Positions 10,509-20,394 of a stretch of 64,000 bases of DNA are shown here, one piece after another (within the stretch, counting starts at the first letter, position 1; each line of letters begins with the position of its first letter). The notes below the pieces were generated by a model. The model was not told the origin of the DNA. It saw only the letters and a list, made by a program, of their open reading frames with translations, and made no database searches. Made by a program: the position numbers and the translations under genes. The DNA comes from Pollenia angustigena (taxonomy: Eukaryota; Arthropoda; Insecta; Diptera; Polleniidae): contig OV884057.1 of assembly GCA_930367215.1 (NCBI GenBank), positions 107,533,284 to 107,597,283 on the forward strand, written 5' to 3'.

Positions 10509-12470
10509 ACATTAAAAATTACAGACTTACCAATTTCTTACGTCAGCAAGTCTTTGCAGAAACATGACATAAACAAACCAATAATAGAAAAAGAACTCTT
10601 GGCAATTCATTGGGGTATAAATTTTTTCAAATCATATTTATATGGAAGAGAGTTCATAGTTGTCACGGACCATCGACCACTTATTTCATTGTTCTCTCAC
10701 AAAAATCCTTCAACAAAGATGACCAGGATAAGACTTGATTTATCAGACTATAATTTTTCAATTGTTTACAAGAAAGGAAAGATGAATACAAATGCTGACG
10801 CACTCTCGAGAATAGAAATTGACTCTGACATACTTAGACAAATGATACCACAAGAACATGACGAAAATCAAAAAAGAGTTCTAATAACAACTAGAGCCAT
10901 GAAAAATAAAGAAAATGAGGCAAATAAAATAGAGGAATTGAATAATGAGGATATAAATAAATTAGATAAAACACGCGTGAAAAATAGATTGGAGGATTGC
11001 ACATCCCAGAGGTCTGATCAACTTCATATATGGGAATGTACATCCATCAATGATATTAAGAACATGAAAAAATTGCAATTTAATGAAATACAATATAAAG
11101 AAAATTTAAGTATATATACGGAAAATAATATTGTGCACATAGGTCGGGATGATAATTCAACGAAACAAGTTTCGAATATGAAGAAATCTCGTACCCACTA
11201 TAATGAAAATGATAAGCTAGCAAGATTCAGTGATAAATCAGCGAATCTAGGTTCGATACTGAAGAAACTGATTTCTAAAATGAATATAGAAAGTATAAGA
11301 GAATTAGCACTTTCAAGTCAAGATAAAATATTTAATTTGTATACAAAGGAAGAATTTAAAAAAGCATATGCACAAATAATAATCAACAACAAAAATCCTC
11401 AACTGAAAATATTGATATTTAAGCCTCCAACAAGAATTAAAGACGACATTATAAAATACAAACTGATTGACGAATTTCACAGTTCCTTGAGTTCCGGACA
11501 CTTAGGAATTAGAAAAACAATCATAAAGTTAAAACAGAAATATATTTGGAAAAATATGATTAAAATGGTAAAACAATTTGTATCATACTGTGACAAATGC
11601 AATAAAAACAAACAGTCAAAACACATTAAGGAACCACTCATACAAACATCAACACCCAACAACAGTTTTGAAGTAATTTCAATCGACACTGTAGGTCCAC
11701 TTCGCATATCAAACAACTACCGCTACATACTTACGATGCAATGCGAGCTGACTAAATTTGTAATCGCACACCCAATGCAAACAAAAGACGCTGTCACTAC
11801 AGCTAAAACACTAGTGGAACAAGTGATCTTGAGATACGGACAATTCAAAGTACTTAAGTCAGACAGGGGTACAGAATTTACGAATGAGACCATGCGCAAC
11901 ATATGCGAACTATTACAAACAAAACAAATTTTCTCAACCCCTTATCATCACCAAACTTTAGGTGCCGTAGAGAGAAACCATAGGGTTCTTAATGAGTTTT
12001 TGTTGACAACAGCAAATAATGACGAATGGGACACTTGGATTCCATATTTTACTTTTGCTTACAACACATCTCCGCATATTGACACTGGTTATACACCATA
12101 TGAACTAGTCTATGGAAAGTTACCATGCTTGCCATCAGATACCGCTATGAATGATAATACTGTCATATATAACTATGATGACTACGCAAAAGAATTGCGA
12201 GTCAGACTACAATTCGCTCTAAACAGAGCAAAAGAGATTACTAATAAAGTAAAATCAAAAAGAACATTAAATAATAACTATCAAAACAGACTAAACTTAG
12301 AAATAGGTGACTTAGTATTACTTAGAGTAGAAAATAGAAGTAAGAATCAAAGCCCATATAAAGGACCATATAGAATTGTAGGTAAAAATGGAGTAAATAC
12401 TCTAATAGATTATAACGGACAGACGAAGGAATTCCACAATAACAGTCTAAAACCATACATATCTTTATAA
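10509..12470 (+). CDS. pol: Gypsy Pol fragment: RNase H and integrase
   Basis: An uninterrupted 638-residue frame runs from 10,554. In-frame sequence (PISYVSKSL) extends upstream of this, so the true start is lost. Domains in order: RNase H tail (EKELLAIHW, FIVVTDHRPL, NADALSRIE); a linker of about 150 residues; integrase zinc-binding H-H-C-C (SGHLGIRKTI ... YCDKCNKNK); integrase core with D in SIDTVGPL, D in LKSDRGTEF and E in GAVERNHR; and a C-terminal GPY-type module (YKGPYRIVG). This enzyme would insert retrotransposon cDNA into host DNA. The open integrase in an element lacking RT suggests that the internal deletion is not ancient. Confidence 0.9.
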   Translation, partial: TLKITDLPISYVSKSLQKHDINKPIIEKELLAIHWGINFFKSYLYGREFIVVTDHRPLISLFSHKNPSTKMTRIRLDLSDYNFSIVYKKGKMNTNADALSRIEIDSDILRQMIPQEHDENQKRVLITTRAMKNKENEANKIEELNNEDINKLDKTRVKNRLEDCTSQRSDQLHIWECTSINDIKNMKKLQFNEIQYKENLSIYTENNIVHIGRDDNSTKQVSNMKKSRTHYNENDKLARFSDKSANLGSILKKLISKMNIESIRELALSSQDKIFNLYTKEEFKKAYAQIIINNKNPQLKILIFKPPTRIKDDIIKYKLIDEFHSSLSSGHLGIRKTIIKLKQKYIWKNMIKMVKQFVSYCDKCNKNKQSKHIKEPLIQTSTPNNSFEVISIDTVGPLRISNNYRYILTMQCELTKFVIAHPMQTKDAVTTAKTLVEQVILRYGQFKVLKSDRGTEFTNETMRNICELLQTKQIFSTPYHHQTLGAVERNHRVLNEFLLTTANNDEWDTWIPYFTFAYNTSPHIDTGYTPYELVYGKLPCLPSDTAMNDNTVIYNYDDYAKELRVRLQFALNRAKEITNKVKSKRTLNNNYQNRLNLEIGDLVLLRVENRSKNQSPYKGPYRIVGKNGVNTLIDYNGQTKEFHNNSLKPYISL

Positions 12471-12747
12471 TTTTAAATTTACATTTAACTTCATATATCT
12501 TAAGAAAACTAATTATAATTTATAAAATATTTAATAACATATATTTCATTTATAAAATATTTTACTACATTTAATTACATGTATTTCAATATCTTTAGAA
12601 CACTACTTTAAGAAAAATATCTATAAAACATTTTAGTATAGAAGCAAAACCAATATATATATATAAACATAGGTTAATGTTAAAACATAATTTGTAATTA
12701 TACAAAAAATTTTTTTTTTTGAAAAATTAATCCCCTAATTTTTCTCT

Positions 12748-12760
12748 AAAGGGTGAGGGT
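12748..12760 (+). other. Polypurine tract
   Basis: AAAGGGTGAGGGT lies immediately 5' of the 3' LTR, where plus-strand DNA synthesis is primed in LTR retrotransposons. Confidence 0.7.
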
Positions 12761-12761
12761 C

Positions 12762-13224
12762 TAGTGTACCCTAATACACTTTGCCAAATGAAGATGGGCC
12801 ACCCTAATAAATAACCAGTCATAATAAAACAACTTGATACCACACATGCAGTCAATACAAACAAATCAATGAACACATTGATTTGTTAAAAGTGCAACAT
12901 GTGCAGTTTGGAAAATTGAGTGACTAAATTTTAAACTCAATTTCCCAAACTAAATTATGATTGGTTATGAAACCAAAAAGGGGAAATAGAATAAGAAATT
13001 AGACTAAGTTAAATTTTGTATATAAAGGGGCGCACTGCCCAGAATAAATCAGATTTTATTTGAACTACAAATCGGCAACATCTGCCTTGTGTTTTTAAAT
13101 AATAGAAAATCTCCTTTTGCCCTCTAACCATAGAGACTGGCAAAAGTAAATAGTGTGACTAGTGGCAAACTCTGCCAGTCACAAAAACATTACACTTTAA
13201 AATATTTGAACACTTAACTTTACA
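12762..13224 (+). repeat. 3' LTR
   Basis: It is the same length as the 5' LTR and appears identical. It is followed by ATTTT, the likely target duplication, and then by the rest of the Polinton inverted repeat. Confidence 0.9.
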
Positions 13225-13281
13225 ATTTTTAAACTAATGAAATATGACAGGACTGTACCAAAAATATGATTAATTGTGAAA
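13225..13281. repeat. Polinton left inverted repeat, inner remainder
   Basis: The words CTAATGAAATATGAC and GACTGTACCAAAAATATG recur inverted at 26,303-26,350. The match stops at about 13,281, which sets the repeat at roughly 1.09 kb once the LTR element is removed. Confidence 0.8.
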
Positions 13282-13290
13282 AATTTTTTG

Positions 13291-13326
13291 TATAAATACC
13301 GCTGATATTTCTCAATCGAAATCAGT
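13291..13326 (+). promoter_or_regulatory. Core promoter for the PolB gene
   Basis: TATAAATA (13,291-13,298) is followed about 30 bp later by the arthropod initiator TCAGT (13,322-13,326). The words TATAAATACCGC recur on the minus strand at the other end of the element, so both arms start with a similar promoter. Confidence 0.65.
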
Positions 13327-13403
13327 CTTGTTTGACAAATCATAACGTGAATATTGAATTTTTTAATTAATTAAATAAAAAAAAATATTATCCTAAAATA
13401 AAA

Positions 13404-13637
13404 ATGGCTTCTTTTGTATGCAACTATTGTGAAAAAGTGTTTACACAAAACAAAAACTTAACGCGTCATATTAGATTATTTCATGATGGTCCGTCCACAT
13501 CATGGAAGTGTATTACATGCAACTTGAAATTCGCAAACCACGATGAGTTTCTTAAACATTCGCATTTGATTGAACATTTGAAAGAAATGAGTGAAGCTAA
13601 GGATGTTTATTGCGATGCGTGTAATACACATATATAA
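13404..13637 (+). pseudogene. PolB N-terminal zinc-finger segment
   Basis: The 77-residue open part starts MASFVCNYCEKVF. It holds two C2H2 fingers (CNYC...H...H and CITC...H...H) and the start of a third (YCDACNTH). The TAA at 13,635-13,637 is in frame. Beyond it the same frame supplies the missing histidines (YHLITSKHK), so this is the front of PolB and not a separate zinc-finger gene. Reading stays open to about 13,700 before shifts begin. Confidence 0.8.
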
Positions 13638-13991
13638 AAATCAAAATTTAATTACCATTTGATAACAAGTAAACATAAATTTAATAATTTAATTGTGAAA
13701 AATCTAAAGACAGTAATAATGTTAAATACATTAAGACCACTTTTAAAAACCGAATCGCCACATATCTACTGGAGAACGAGGATATTAATAATTTATTGCC
13801 CGAAAAATTATTTTTCAACCAAAAACCGAAAATAATTCAATTGTTGAAGAATATTATTTAGAAATATACTGCAATAAAATTCAACATTGAGTTATTTTGC
13901 GAGTATGTATTGGTAAAGGAAGAAGAGGACTCATGCACTATCGACATGAAATCATGAAATTAAGCTTTATGATGACCATTGCAATATTGTT

Positions 13992-14505
13992 ATGAGAAAG
14001 ATGAGCGAGTTTCAGGAGCGAGATAGTGGATGGGCCTTTATAGAGATCTCCCATCTTGAAATTAATATCAATAAATATAGCTCTATCAAAGGATCGCAAT
14101 ACCTTCCTTTACCACCATCAATACAAAACAAAAAAGCCTGTATAAACGTTCAAAATAAAGACGAGTACTGCTTCAAGTGGGCAATGATATCAGCAGGTTC
14201 TCCAGTCAGTATTGATACCAATAGATGTTCATCATACAAAATTCAAAATATTGAAGATGACATCATTTTACTGGATAATGGAATCACCCAAATTTCAAAA
14301 ATTTTAATTTTCCTCTAGCGGTAAGCCAAATAAGAGAATTCGAGGTAAATAATCCTCAAATCAGTGTGAATGTGTTTGGATTAGAAGGTGATGTAGTCGT
14401 AGGACCATACTACTTCACAAAAGAAGAGAAGTCCAAACACTTCAACTTATTACTGCTAGAGGACGGTGAAAGATTCCATTATGTATGGATCAAAAATATT
14501 TCCAG
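13992..14505 (+). pseudogene. PolB N-terminal conserved region, exon 1 end
   Basis: The frame 13,992-14,318 gives KMSEFQERDSGW, LEININKYSS and ACINVQNKDEYCFKWAMISA, all typical of insect Polinton polymerases. Coding then moves by one base near 14,299, at an A5 run, and continues through VSQIREFEVNNPQISVNVFG to HYVWIKNIS, ending at the splice donor after 14,505. The upstream stretch 13,700-13,990 still shows RIATYLLENED and IKFNIELF in shifted frames. Confidence 0.8.
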
Positions 14506-14596
14506 GTATGTTCATAATATTTAAATAGTATTTATATGCAAATATTTAAAAATTTATATTTATTTAAATTATTTTCTTTTTTTCATTTAATTACAG
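14506..14596 (+). other. Spliceosomal intron in PolB
   Basis: GTATGTTC at the 5' side and TTTAATTACAG at the 3' side, 91 bp, AT-rich, which is a normal fly intron size. Removing it joins a split arginine codon in phase (AG|A) and brings together two blocks that are adjacent in related proteins (WIKNIS and LIRSQL). Confidence 0.8.
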
Positions 14597-14746
14597 ATTA
14601 ATACGAAGTCAATTAACAAAAAAACAACATCAAGTATATATCTGCAACACTTGTTTAATTCATGTTCATACTGAGTCATCATTAAAACAACACCAAGATG
14701 AATGCAACAAAATTGTGACTAGGATGCTACTGCGGAAAAAAGTTTA

Positions 14747-17338
14747 GTGAGTTATAAAAATGTCAAAAAGCAAATGGATGTGCCTTTTGTTGTATACGCT
14801 GATTTTGAATGTATTCTGGAAATAGTAAACATTCAAAATTCTACGAACGTAAAATCGACACAAAAGCACATTCCATTTGCTTACAGCTATTATATTAAGT
14901 GTTCAGTTGACTCAAGTTTAGATATATTTAGAATTTATAGCGGTGTAAATGCACCAAATCATTTTTTCAATAGTTTAGTTAAGGATAGTGTAGAAATTTA
15001 CAATAATTATTTAAGTGTTGTCAAGCCAATGAATTCCTTGACACTACTTCAACAGATAAGACAAAATGGAGATACAAATTGTCATATTTGCAATAAATTT
15101 TTATCTGTTGAAGATAGAGTAGCTGACTATTGTCATCTAACTGGCAATTATAGAGGTCCTGCTCATAATAAATGCAATTTAGAGTTTCAAATCGCCAGTT
15201 TCATCCCAATATTTTTTCATAATCTTTCGGCGTATGATTGTCATTTGTTTGTAAGAGAACTGTCATCAATTGAAGGTGATATTAATATAATTCCTTTAAA
15301 CAAGGAATTATATATTTCAATATCAAAAAAGATATCGGTAAATGAAAAGAAAACAATTGAATTACGTTTTCTAGATTCATTTAGACTTATGCCATCTAGT
15401 TTAGACAAATTATCGAGTTATTTAACCGATGATGACTTAAATATGATAAAATCTAATTTTACAAATGACAATGAATTTAGTTTAATGAAACGTAAAGGTG
15501 TCTTTCCGTATGACTATTTGAATTCTGTGAATCGTCTCCAAGAGACTCAATTACCACCCCGTTCAGTATTTTTCAATAAACTCACTAATGAGTCGTGTAG
15601 TGAGGATGATTATTATCATGCCGAAAAGGTATGGTCTACATTCCAATGTAAAGCCTTAATGGACTATCTACTTTTATATTTAAAAGTAGATGTTCTCTTG
15701 TTATGCGATATTTTTGAAAATTTCCGCAAGATCTGTAAAAACATTTATAATTTAGACCCCTCGCAATATTATACCATCCCAGGCCTATCGTGGGATGCAA
15801 TGTTAAAAACAACTAAAATTGAGTTGGAGTTATTAACTGATATTAACATGTATAATTTTGTTTTCCGGGGTATTAGGGGAGGTATTGTACAATGCAGTAA
15901 ACGTCATTCCATTGCTAACAATAAATATATTAGTGATTATGATTCCAGCAAGGAATCAAATTATCTAATGTATTTAGATGTGAATAATTTATATGGTCAT
16001 GCAATGTCACAATATCTCCCCTATAAAAATTTTAAATGGGTTGAAGACGTTGAAAATTTTAATATTGCAAACATTGAAGAAAATTCCGATTTAGGGTATA
16101 TATTGGAAGTAGACTTAGAATATCCATCCACATTACACGACTACCATAATGACTTACCGTTTTGTGTAGCAAATAAAAAAATAGAAATAATGAAACAAGT
16201 AAAATTAATTGCGGACTTAAATGACAAAACAAACTATATAATCCATTACAGAACATTACAACAATGTCTTCAACATGGATTGATTTTAAAGAAAATTCAT
16301 AGAATTCTTCAATTTAATCAATCCAATTGGTTGAAGATATACATTGACTTGAACAATCACCATAGGACGTTAGCAAAAAACTCTTTCCAACAAAATTTCT
16401 TTAAATTATAAAATAACGCTGTGTACGGTAAAACTATGGAAAACGTTGATAAACGTAAGGACATTAAAATAGTATGTGAATGGGAAAGCAGGGGTAAGAG
16501 ATTAGGTGCTAGAGCTCTTATAGCTAGACCCAATTTCCATAGTTCGTTAAAAATTCCTGACGATATGGTCGCTATTGAGTTGGGAAGAGTAAAGACTGAA
16601 TATAATAAACCTATTTACATCGGATTTTCGGTTTTAGAGTTATCAAAATGGAAAATGTATAATTTCCATTATGATTACATGAAACCGAAATATCTCGATA
16701 ATATTAGTTTGAACTATATGGACACCGATTCCTTCATATATGATGTAAGAACAAATGACATGTATGATGATATTCGAAATGATGTTAGCACCCATTTCGA
16801 TACATCTGCATATCCGCAAGATAATGCTTTTAACATACCATTGTTAAATAAAAAAGTATTGGGTATGATGAAGGATGAGTGCAATGGCAAAGTTATAAAG
16901 GAATTCATTGGTTTAAGAGCGAAAATGTATTCGATAAAAATAGATAGGGAGGATAGGGAAATTAAAAAAATTAAGGGTGTTAAACACTCAGTAACAAATA
17001 AGTTAAATGTAAGTGATTTTAGGAAATGTTTAGTTGATAAGAAATTATATTATGATTCTATGTATGTTTTTAAATCAAAAATAAGCGTTATATAAGAGAA
17101 TATGGTGTTGATACGTATGCATGGGGGCATTATAAAATAAATAAACCTTCATCACCATCATCATTACAACCATCAACAAATTTATGTTTATATAAAGAAT
17201 ATATGGAAAATGATGATGATGATATTCTACTTAATGTAGATTTTAATTATACCTCATCAATATCAACACCATCAAACATTTATAATGAATTGATGGAAGT
17301 TGATGATGATATCTTATTAAATGTTAATATAGATTAAA
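14747..17338 (+). pseudogene. PolB exonuclease and polymerase domains
   Basis: Open from 14,747 to 16,411 and again from 16,412 to 17,095. Motifs: Exo I YADFE (about 14,800), Exo II HNLSAYD, Exo III YLKVDVLLLCD, Pol A YLDVNNLYG (15,971-15,997), Pol B NAVYGKTMEN just after the in-frame TAA at 16,409-16,411, and Pol C YMDTDS (about 16,715). No ATG exists at the front because this is the middle of the gene. Near 17,085 the frame moves by one base and continues to a tail with KPSSPSS and two DDDILLNV repeats. All catalytic carboxylates are still readable. Confidence 0.9.
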
Positions 17339-17727
17339 TAGTTTATAAGAATGTAAATATAGAATAAATAGTTTTAAGGAGTCAAATGAACATTTAATAT
17401 AAATCCAAATAGTTTTTAAAACTCAACTAACGTAATTTAGATTATAAATATGTAAATGTACATTAAATATTTTATAAGAATCAATCATTGTTATTTAGAT
17501 TATAAGTATGTAAATATTTATTAAATAGTTTATAAGATTCAATCATTGTTATTTAGAATATAAGATTGTTATATGAAAAAATAAAAAAAAAAACATAATA
17601 TATAATAAATAAATAAAATATTTATAATATAAAAATTAAAAACAAACAGTTTTTTTTTTATTTTTATTGATGTTATTTATTGTATATATAGATAAAAGAA
17701 ATAAAAATATAAAATTGTTTTTCTTAT
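17339..17727. other. AT-rich gap between convergent genes
   Basis: Three or four degenerate copies of a ~60-bp unit (TTTAGATTATAAATATG, TAAATAGTTTATAAGA, TCAATCATTGTTATT) followed by A- and T-runs. It probably holds the facing 3' ends of PolB and the minus-strand block. No gene. Confidence 0.5.
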
Positions 17728-18198
17728 TTAAATTAGATTTTCTCTTTCAAGTAAAATAGCATTTTTCAAGGCGCAAACTCCATAGTTGTGATAACTGCAA
17801 TATAGGTTTTCTGGATACTTTTTATTAAGTTTCTTTAAATTTTTACATCCAAAATCCTCTATATTAAATACTTTCAACTGCAGCATTTTTTCCAACCATT
17901 TGCTTTTTTCTGTTCCTTTAACATATATTTTGCAATTTTTTAAATTATCTTTTAAGAAATTACAAACACTCTTAAACGATATTACTCCTATATTCCACTT
18001 AAGATGATGAAAATATTTGATTAACCAATATGCTTCTTTTTGCTCCTTTTGCGATAAACAATTGAAATCAAAAGGTGGTTTTATAATGAAATTGATATAT
18101 TCCTTTGAATTGAAAACAATTGCAACTTCTTTTACGATAAATTTGTTTGATTTTAGTTTAAAACCTTGTAAATCAATGAAAACGTGTTTGCAATACAT
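17728..18198 (-). CDS. DnaQ/RNase H-like conserved Polinton protein
   Basis: An intact 156-residue protein. An acidic strand near the start (VFIDLQGF, D9) with FIVKEVAI after it, YVKGTEKSKW near residue 92, and a Cys/His-rich end (CSYHNYGVCALKNAILL) resemble a protein widespread in arthropod transposons and viruses that I recall as having a DnaQ-like exonuclease fold. Exonuclease activity is inference, because the full DEDD set is not obvious. It is the last gene of the minus-strand block, about 35 bp from the capsid gene. It is one of the few undamaged genes here. Confidence 0.6.
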   Translation of the reverse strand: MYCKHVFIDLQGFKLKSNKFIVKEVAIVFNSKEYINFIIKPPFDFNCLSQKEQKEAYWLIKYFHHLKWNIGVISFKSVCNFLKDNLKNCKIYVKGTEKSKWLEKMLQLKVFNIEDFGCKNLKKLNKKYPENLYCSYHNYGVCALKNAILLERENLI

Positions 18199-18232
18199 CT
18201 TTTTCTTCTTCTTTTTATTTATGATTTACGAA

Positions 18233-19427
18233 TTATACAATTTTCCAAACTTGTCCCTTTAATAGTATATATTCAATGATTCGATCGTGAATGAGAGTAC
18301 AATAAGCTGATGTGTTTGCTGGAACATTAGTAGCTGTTTCAAATTCGATTTTAATATCAATAGGTCCACTAACTATAGATTCGTTTTGGTAGCTTACATC
18401 TACTACTATAATTGGAGCATTATTTTTAAACTCTTGAGATGTCAGAAGAGGTTGGGAGTCTCGCATATAATAGCTCTCTTGAAATCTTAAATACATATCA
18501 TATAGAATTGCATAACGTTCATTCTTAAACTTTATGTTAAGATCGTCATATGGATAAGACTCTGAATTTAAATGTACTTTAAAATTAGTCAATTCGCAGT
18601 GTAGAAATTTCTTTTCATGTTGGAATGCAATCAAAACAAAACGAGGGCGTTCTCTATTTGCCGCCAGCTTAACATTCCACACATGATTAGTTGTCATATT
18701 TAGTTGTGGATTTATATGACAATCCCAACTTCTAAATGTAATTGGTATTGAAGTACCACTGTTTATTATTTTTATAGTATTTAATTTACTTCAATCAGAT
18801 ACATAGTTGTACATGAGGAATTCTCCACGATATACTTGAAATTGTTAATTTAGCCTTTTCGGTGGAAACAGTTGAATATACAAGATCCTCATCATTTTTA
18901 TTACGTAATAGAATCAATTCATGTTTTGCATTCAATAATATTTTATTATAGTCTTCAGCGAATCCCAAAAACAATTTAAGTGCTACATAAAAATTAAAAT
19001 ATCCATTTATAAGAACAATATCATCAATTTTATTCCATCCAGCATTTTGCATTCCATTACTATCGATTGGTGATAGTGAAACCAAATTTTTAATAGTACT
19101 TGATATTCCTAAATGTCTCGTTTGATCAATTTCAACACCATTTACTTCGTAACGGATTTCATCAAACAGATGTGCTACAAAATTATTTTTTAATTTAAAG
19201 TTGGCTACAGAAGATACTAATTTTGTATTGCTTTCATCTTTAACAAATCCTTCTACATATATAAAACTTTCCGACGGTAAAACATACAAGTCTTGATTTT
19301 GTATTGTAATACGAATTTCATCGTTATTATTATAAGATTGTAAATATGGGCTATACGTATGGTAATCCTTTTTAATTATATTTTCATCGGATAAAGGTTT
19401 ATCCAGCACATCTATTATTGAACTCAT
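18233..19427 (-). pseudogene. Polinton major capsid protein, frameshifted
   Basis: Double jelly-roll capsid protein of about 400 residues. The N-terminal piece (19,427-18,795, 210 residues) has FHTY-type start words (DYHTYSPYLQSY), HLFDEIRYEVNGVE and LKLFLGFAEDYNKILLN. The C-terminal piece (18,697-18,233) has PRFVLIAFQ, ESYPYDDLNIKF and AYCTLIHDRIIEY. Between 18,795 and 18,698 the match continues (SGTSIPITFRSWDCH) but the frame moves twice, near 18,790-18,800 and about 18,785. This would form the hexon-like shell of the predicted virion. It is non-functional as read. Confidence 0.88.
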
Positions 19428-19440
19428 AGTTTCTTCAATT

Positions 19441-19563
19441 TTATTTGATTCTGTTAAGTTTTATTAATGAACTCTTTAAATTTAATTTATTTTTCAATAT
19501 TTTGTTAGAAGATGATGACTGTGACAATTGGTTTTTAGATGTTTTCTTATTGTAAATTATCAT
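19441..19563 (-). CDS. 40-residue basic ORF overlapping penton stop
   Basis: It starts with an ATG that shares one base with the penton stop codon (TAATG at 19,565-19,561) and ends about 15 bp before the capsid ATG. The peptide is Lys/Ser-rich (MIIYNKKTSKNQLSQSSSSN). I do not recognise it. The stop-start overlap could allow reinitiation, or the frame may be chance in AT-rich sequence. Confidence 0.3.
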   Translation of the reverse strand: MIIYNKKTSKNQLSQSSSSNKILKNKLNLKSSLIKLNRIK

Positions 19564-20310
19564 TATTTTATTAGTCTCAAATGTATTCGAATTGTAATTT
19601 CCTCTCCTCGGAAATTAAGTAAATCACCGTCTTGATCAACCACTCGCAGAGTAAGGGTGTTTATCTCTCGACACTTGATTGGTAAATAAATGAGATTCCT
19701 AGGAATCTCATCTATTTTATAGCCAGGTGGGACATTAATGGCAAACTCATGCAAAGTATGTATGTGCTTGGGAGTTATTCATGTATGTGTTGACATCTAT
19801 ATTACTCTCAATACGTAAAAGATTAACTTTAAAAATATTAACTGGAAGATCTGAATAATATTCTTTATTAGGTAATAGAATATTTTCTTTAAATCCCAAA
19901 AGCTTGCCAATAGTATTTTCCTTATTAAAGTATATTGGATCATTCGAGTTTTTTATTTTAACTTGCATTGTATTATTATTAGCTTCAAAGGTAATTTTAT
20001 TTTGAGGACTATATCGATGATATTGTTCTTTAATATAATCGACTATATCCTTCAATTCATAAGATCCAACCGGAATTTGAATCACTTTTTCACCAATATG
20101 AAACATATTATTATAAACATCTACATTTGGAATACTATTGTATGAATGAAAATCTGTAAGTGCACATTCATATTTTCCATTCAACTCAATTGGAGGAAAA
20201 TAGTTAGCTGTCAACTCTGATGAGTTAGAGCTTAACGTTAGAGTTATTGACATTTCGACTGTTGAATTACAAATAAAGTAAAAAGCATAATATTCTTTAT
20301 TTAAAAACAA
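19563..20310 (-). pseudogene. Polinton minor capsid (penton-like), frameshifted
   Basis: Single jelly-roll penton-base-like protein of about 250 residues, which would form capsid vertices. The first part (20,310-19,747) has STVEMSITLTLSSNSS, KYECALTDFHSYNSIPNV and TIGKLLGF. The second (19,754-19,563) has HEFAINVPPGYKIDEIP and EITIRIHLR. The switch falls on a CATACATAC tract at about 19,757-19,765, which looks like a 4-bp duplication. The start may be the later Met (residue 20, before SITLTLSS), since family members begin close to that strand. It lies between integrase and the major capsid gene, as usual. Confidence 0.85.
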
Positions 20311-20394
20311 TTTATTTACATATACTTTTTTTTCTTACATAATAACACATTAACTCTTACATACTAATTTTATTATTATATCTACTCTTACAAA

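Larger units (their letters stand above)
8949..13224 (+). mobile_element. Gypsy-type LTR retrotransposon carrying H3.3 sequence
   Basis: Two LTRs of about 463 bp (8950-9412 and 12,762-13,224), apparently identical, flank 3.35 kb. ATTTT at 8944-8948 and 13,225-13,229 is the likely 5-bp target duplication. The undisturbed right Polinton repeat shows the empty site, which supports that boundary. The internal order is primer-binding site, histone H3.3-derived pseudogene, ~650 bp of AT-rich non-coding DNA, an RNase H-integrase frame, polypurine tract. Gag, protease and reverse transcriptase are missing, so it must have moved using proteins from a relative. Identical LTRs imply a recent insertion. 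Confidence 0.9.
13404..17338 (+). pseudogene. polB: Polinton DNA polymerase B, broken
   Basis: The protein-primed family B polymerase that copies the linear Polinton genome. It has N-terminal zinc fingers, the conserved N-terminal region (KMSEFQERDSGW, LEININKY), an HYVWIKN block, a 91-bp intron, another Cys/His finger, the exonuclease and polymerase domains, and a Ser/Asp-rich tail ending at 17,338. Breaks: in-frame TAA at 13,635; several frameshifts at 13.7-14.0 kb; losses consistent with one A missing from A-runs near 14,299, 14,736 and 17,085; in-frame TAA at 16,409. The length would be about 1,250 residues, usual for the family. It is transcribed toward the convergent capsid block and starts just inside the left repeat. 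Confidence 0.92.

Noticed and set aside
13404..13637. Stand-alone zinc-finger transcription factor
   Set aside because: The third finger is completed in the same frame beyond the TAA, and the position and sequence match the PolB N-terminus.
18017..18262. Plus-strand ORF opposite the DnaQ-like gene
   Set aside because: Antisense shadow of a conserved protein; hydrophobic run from T-rich sequence.
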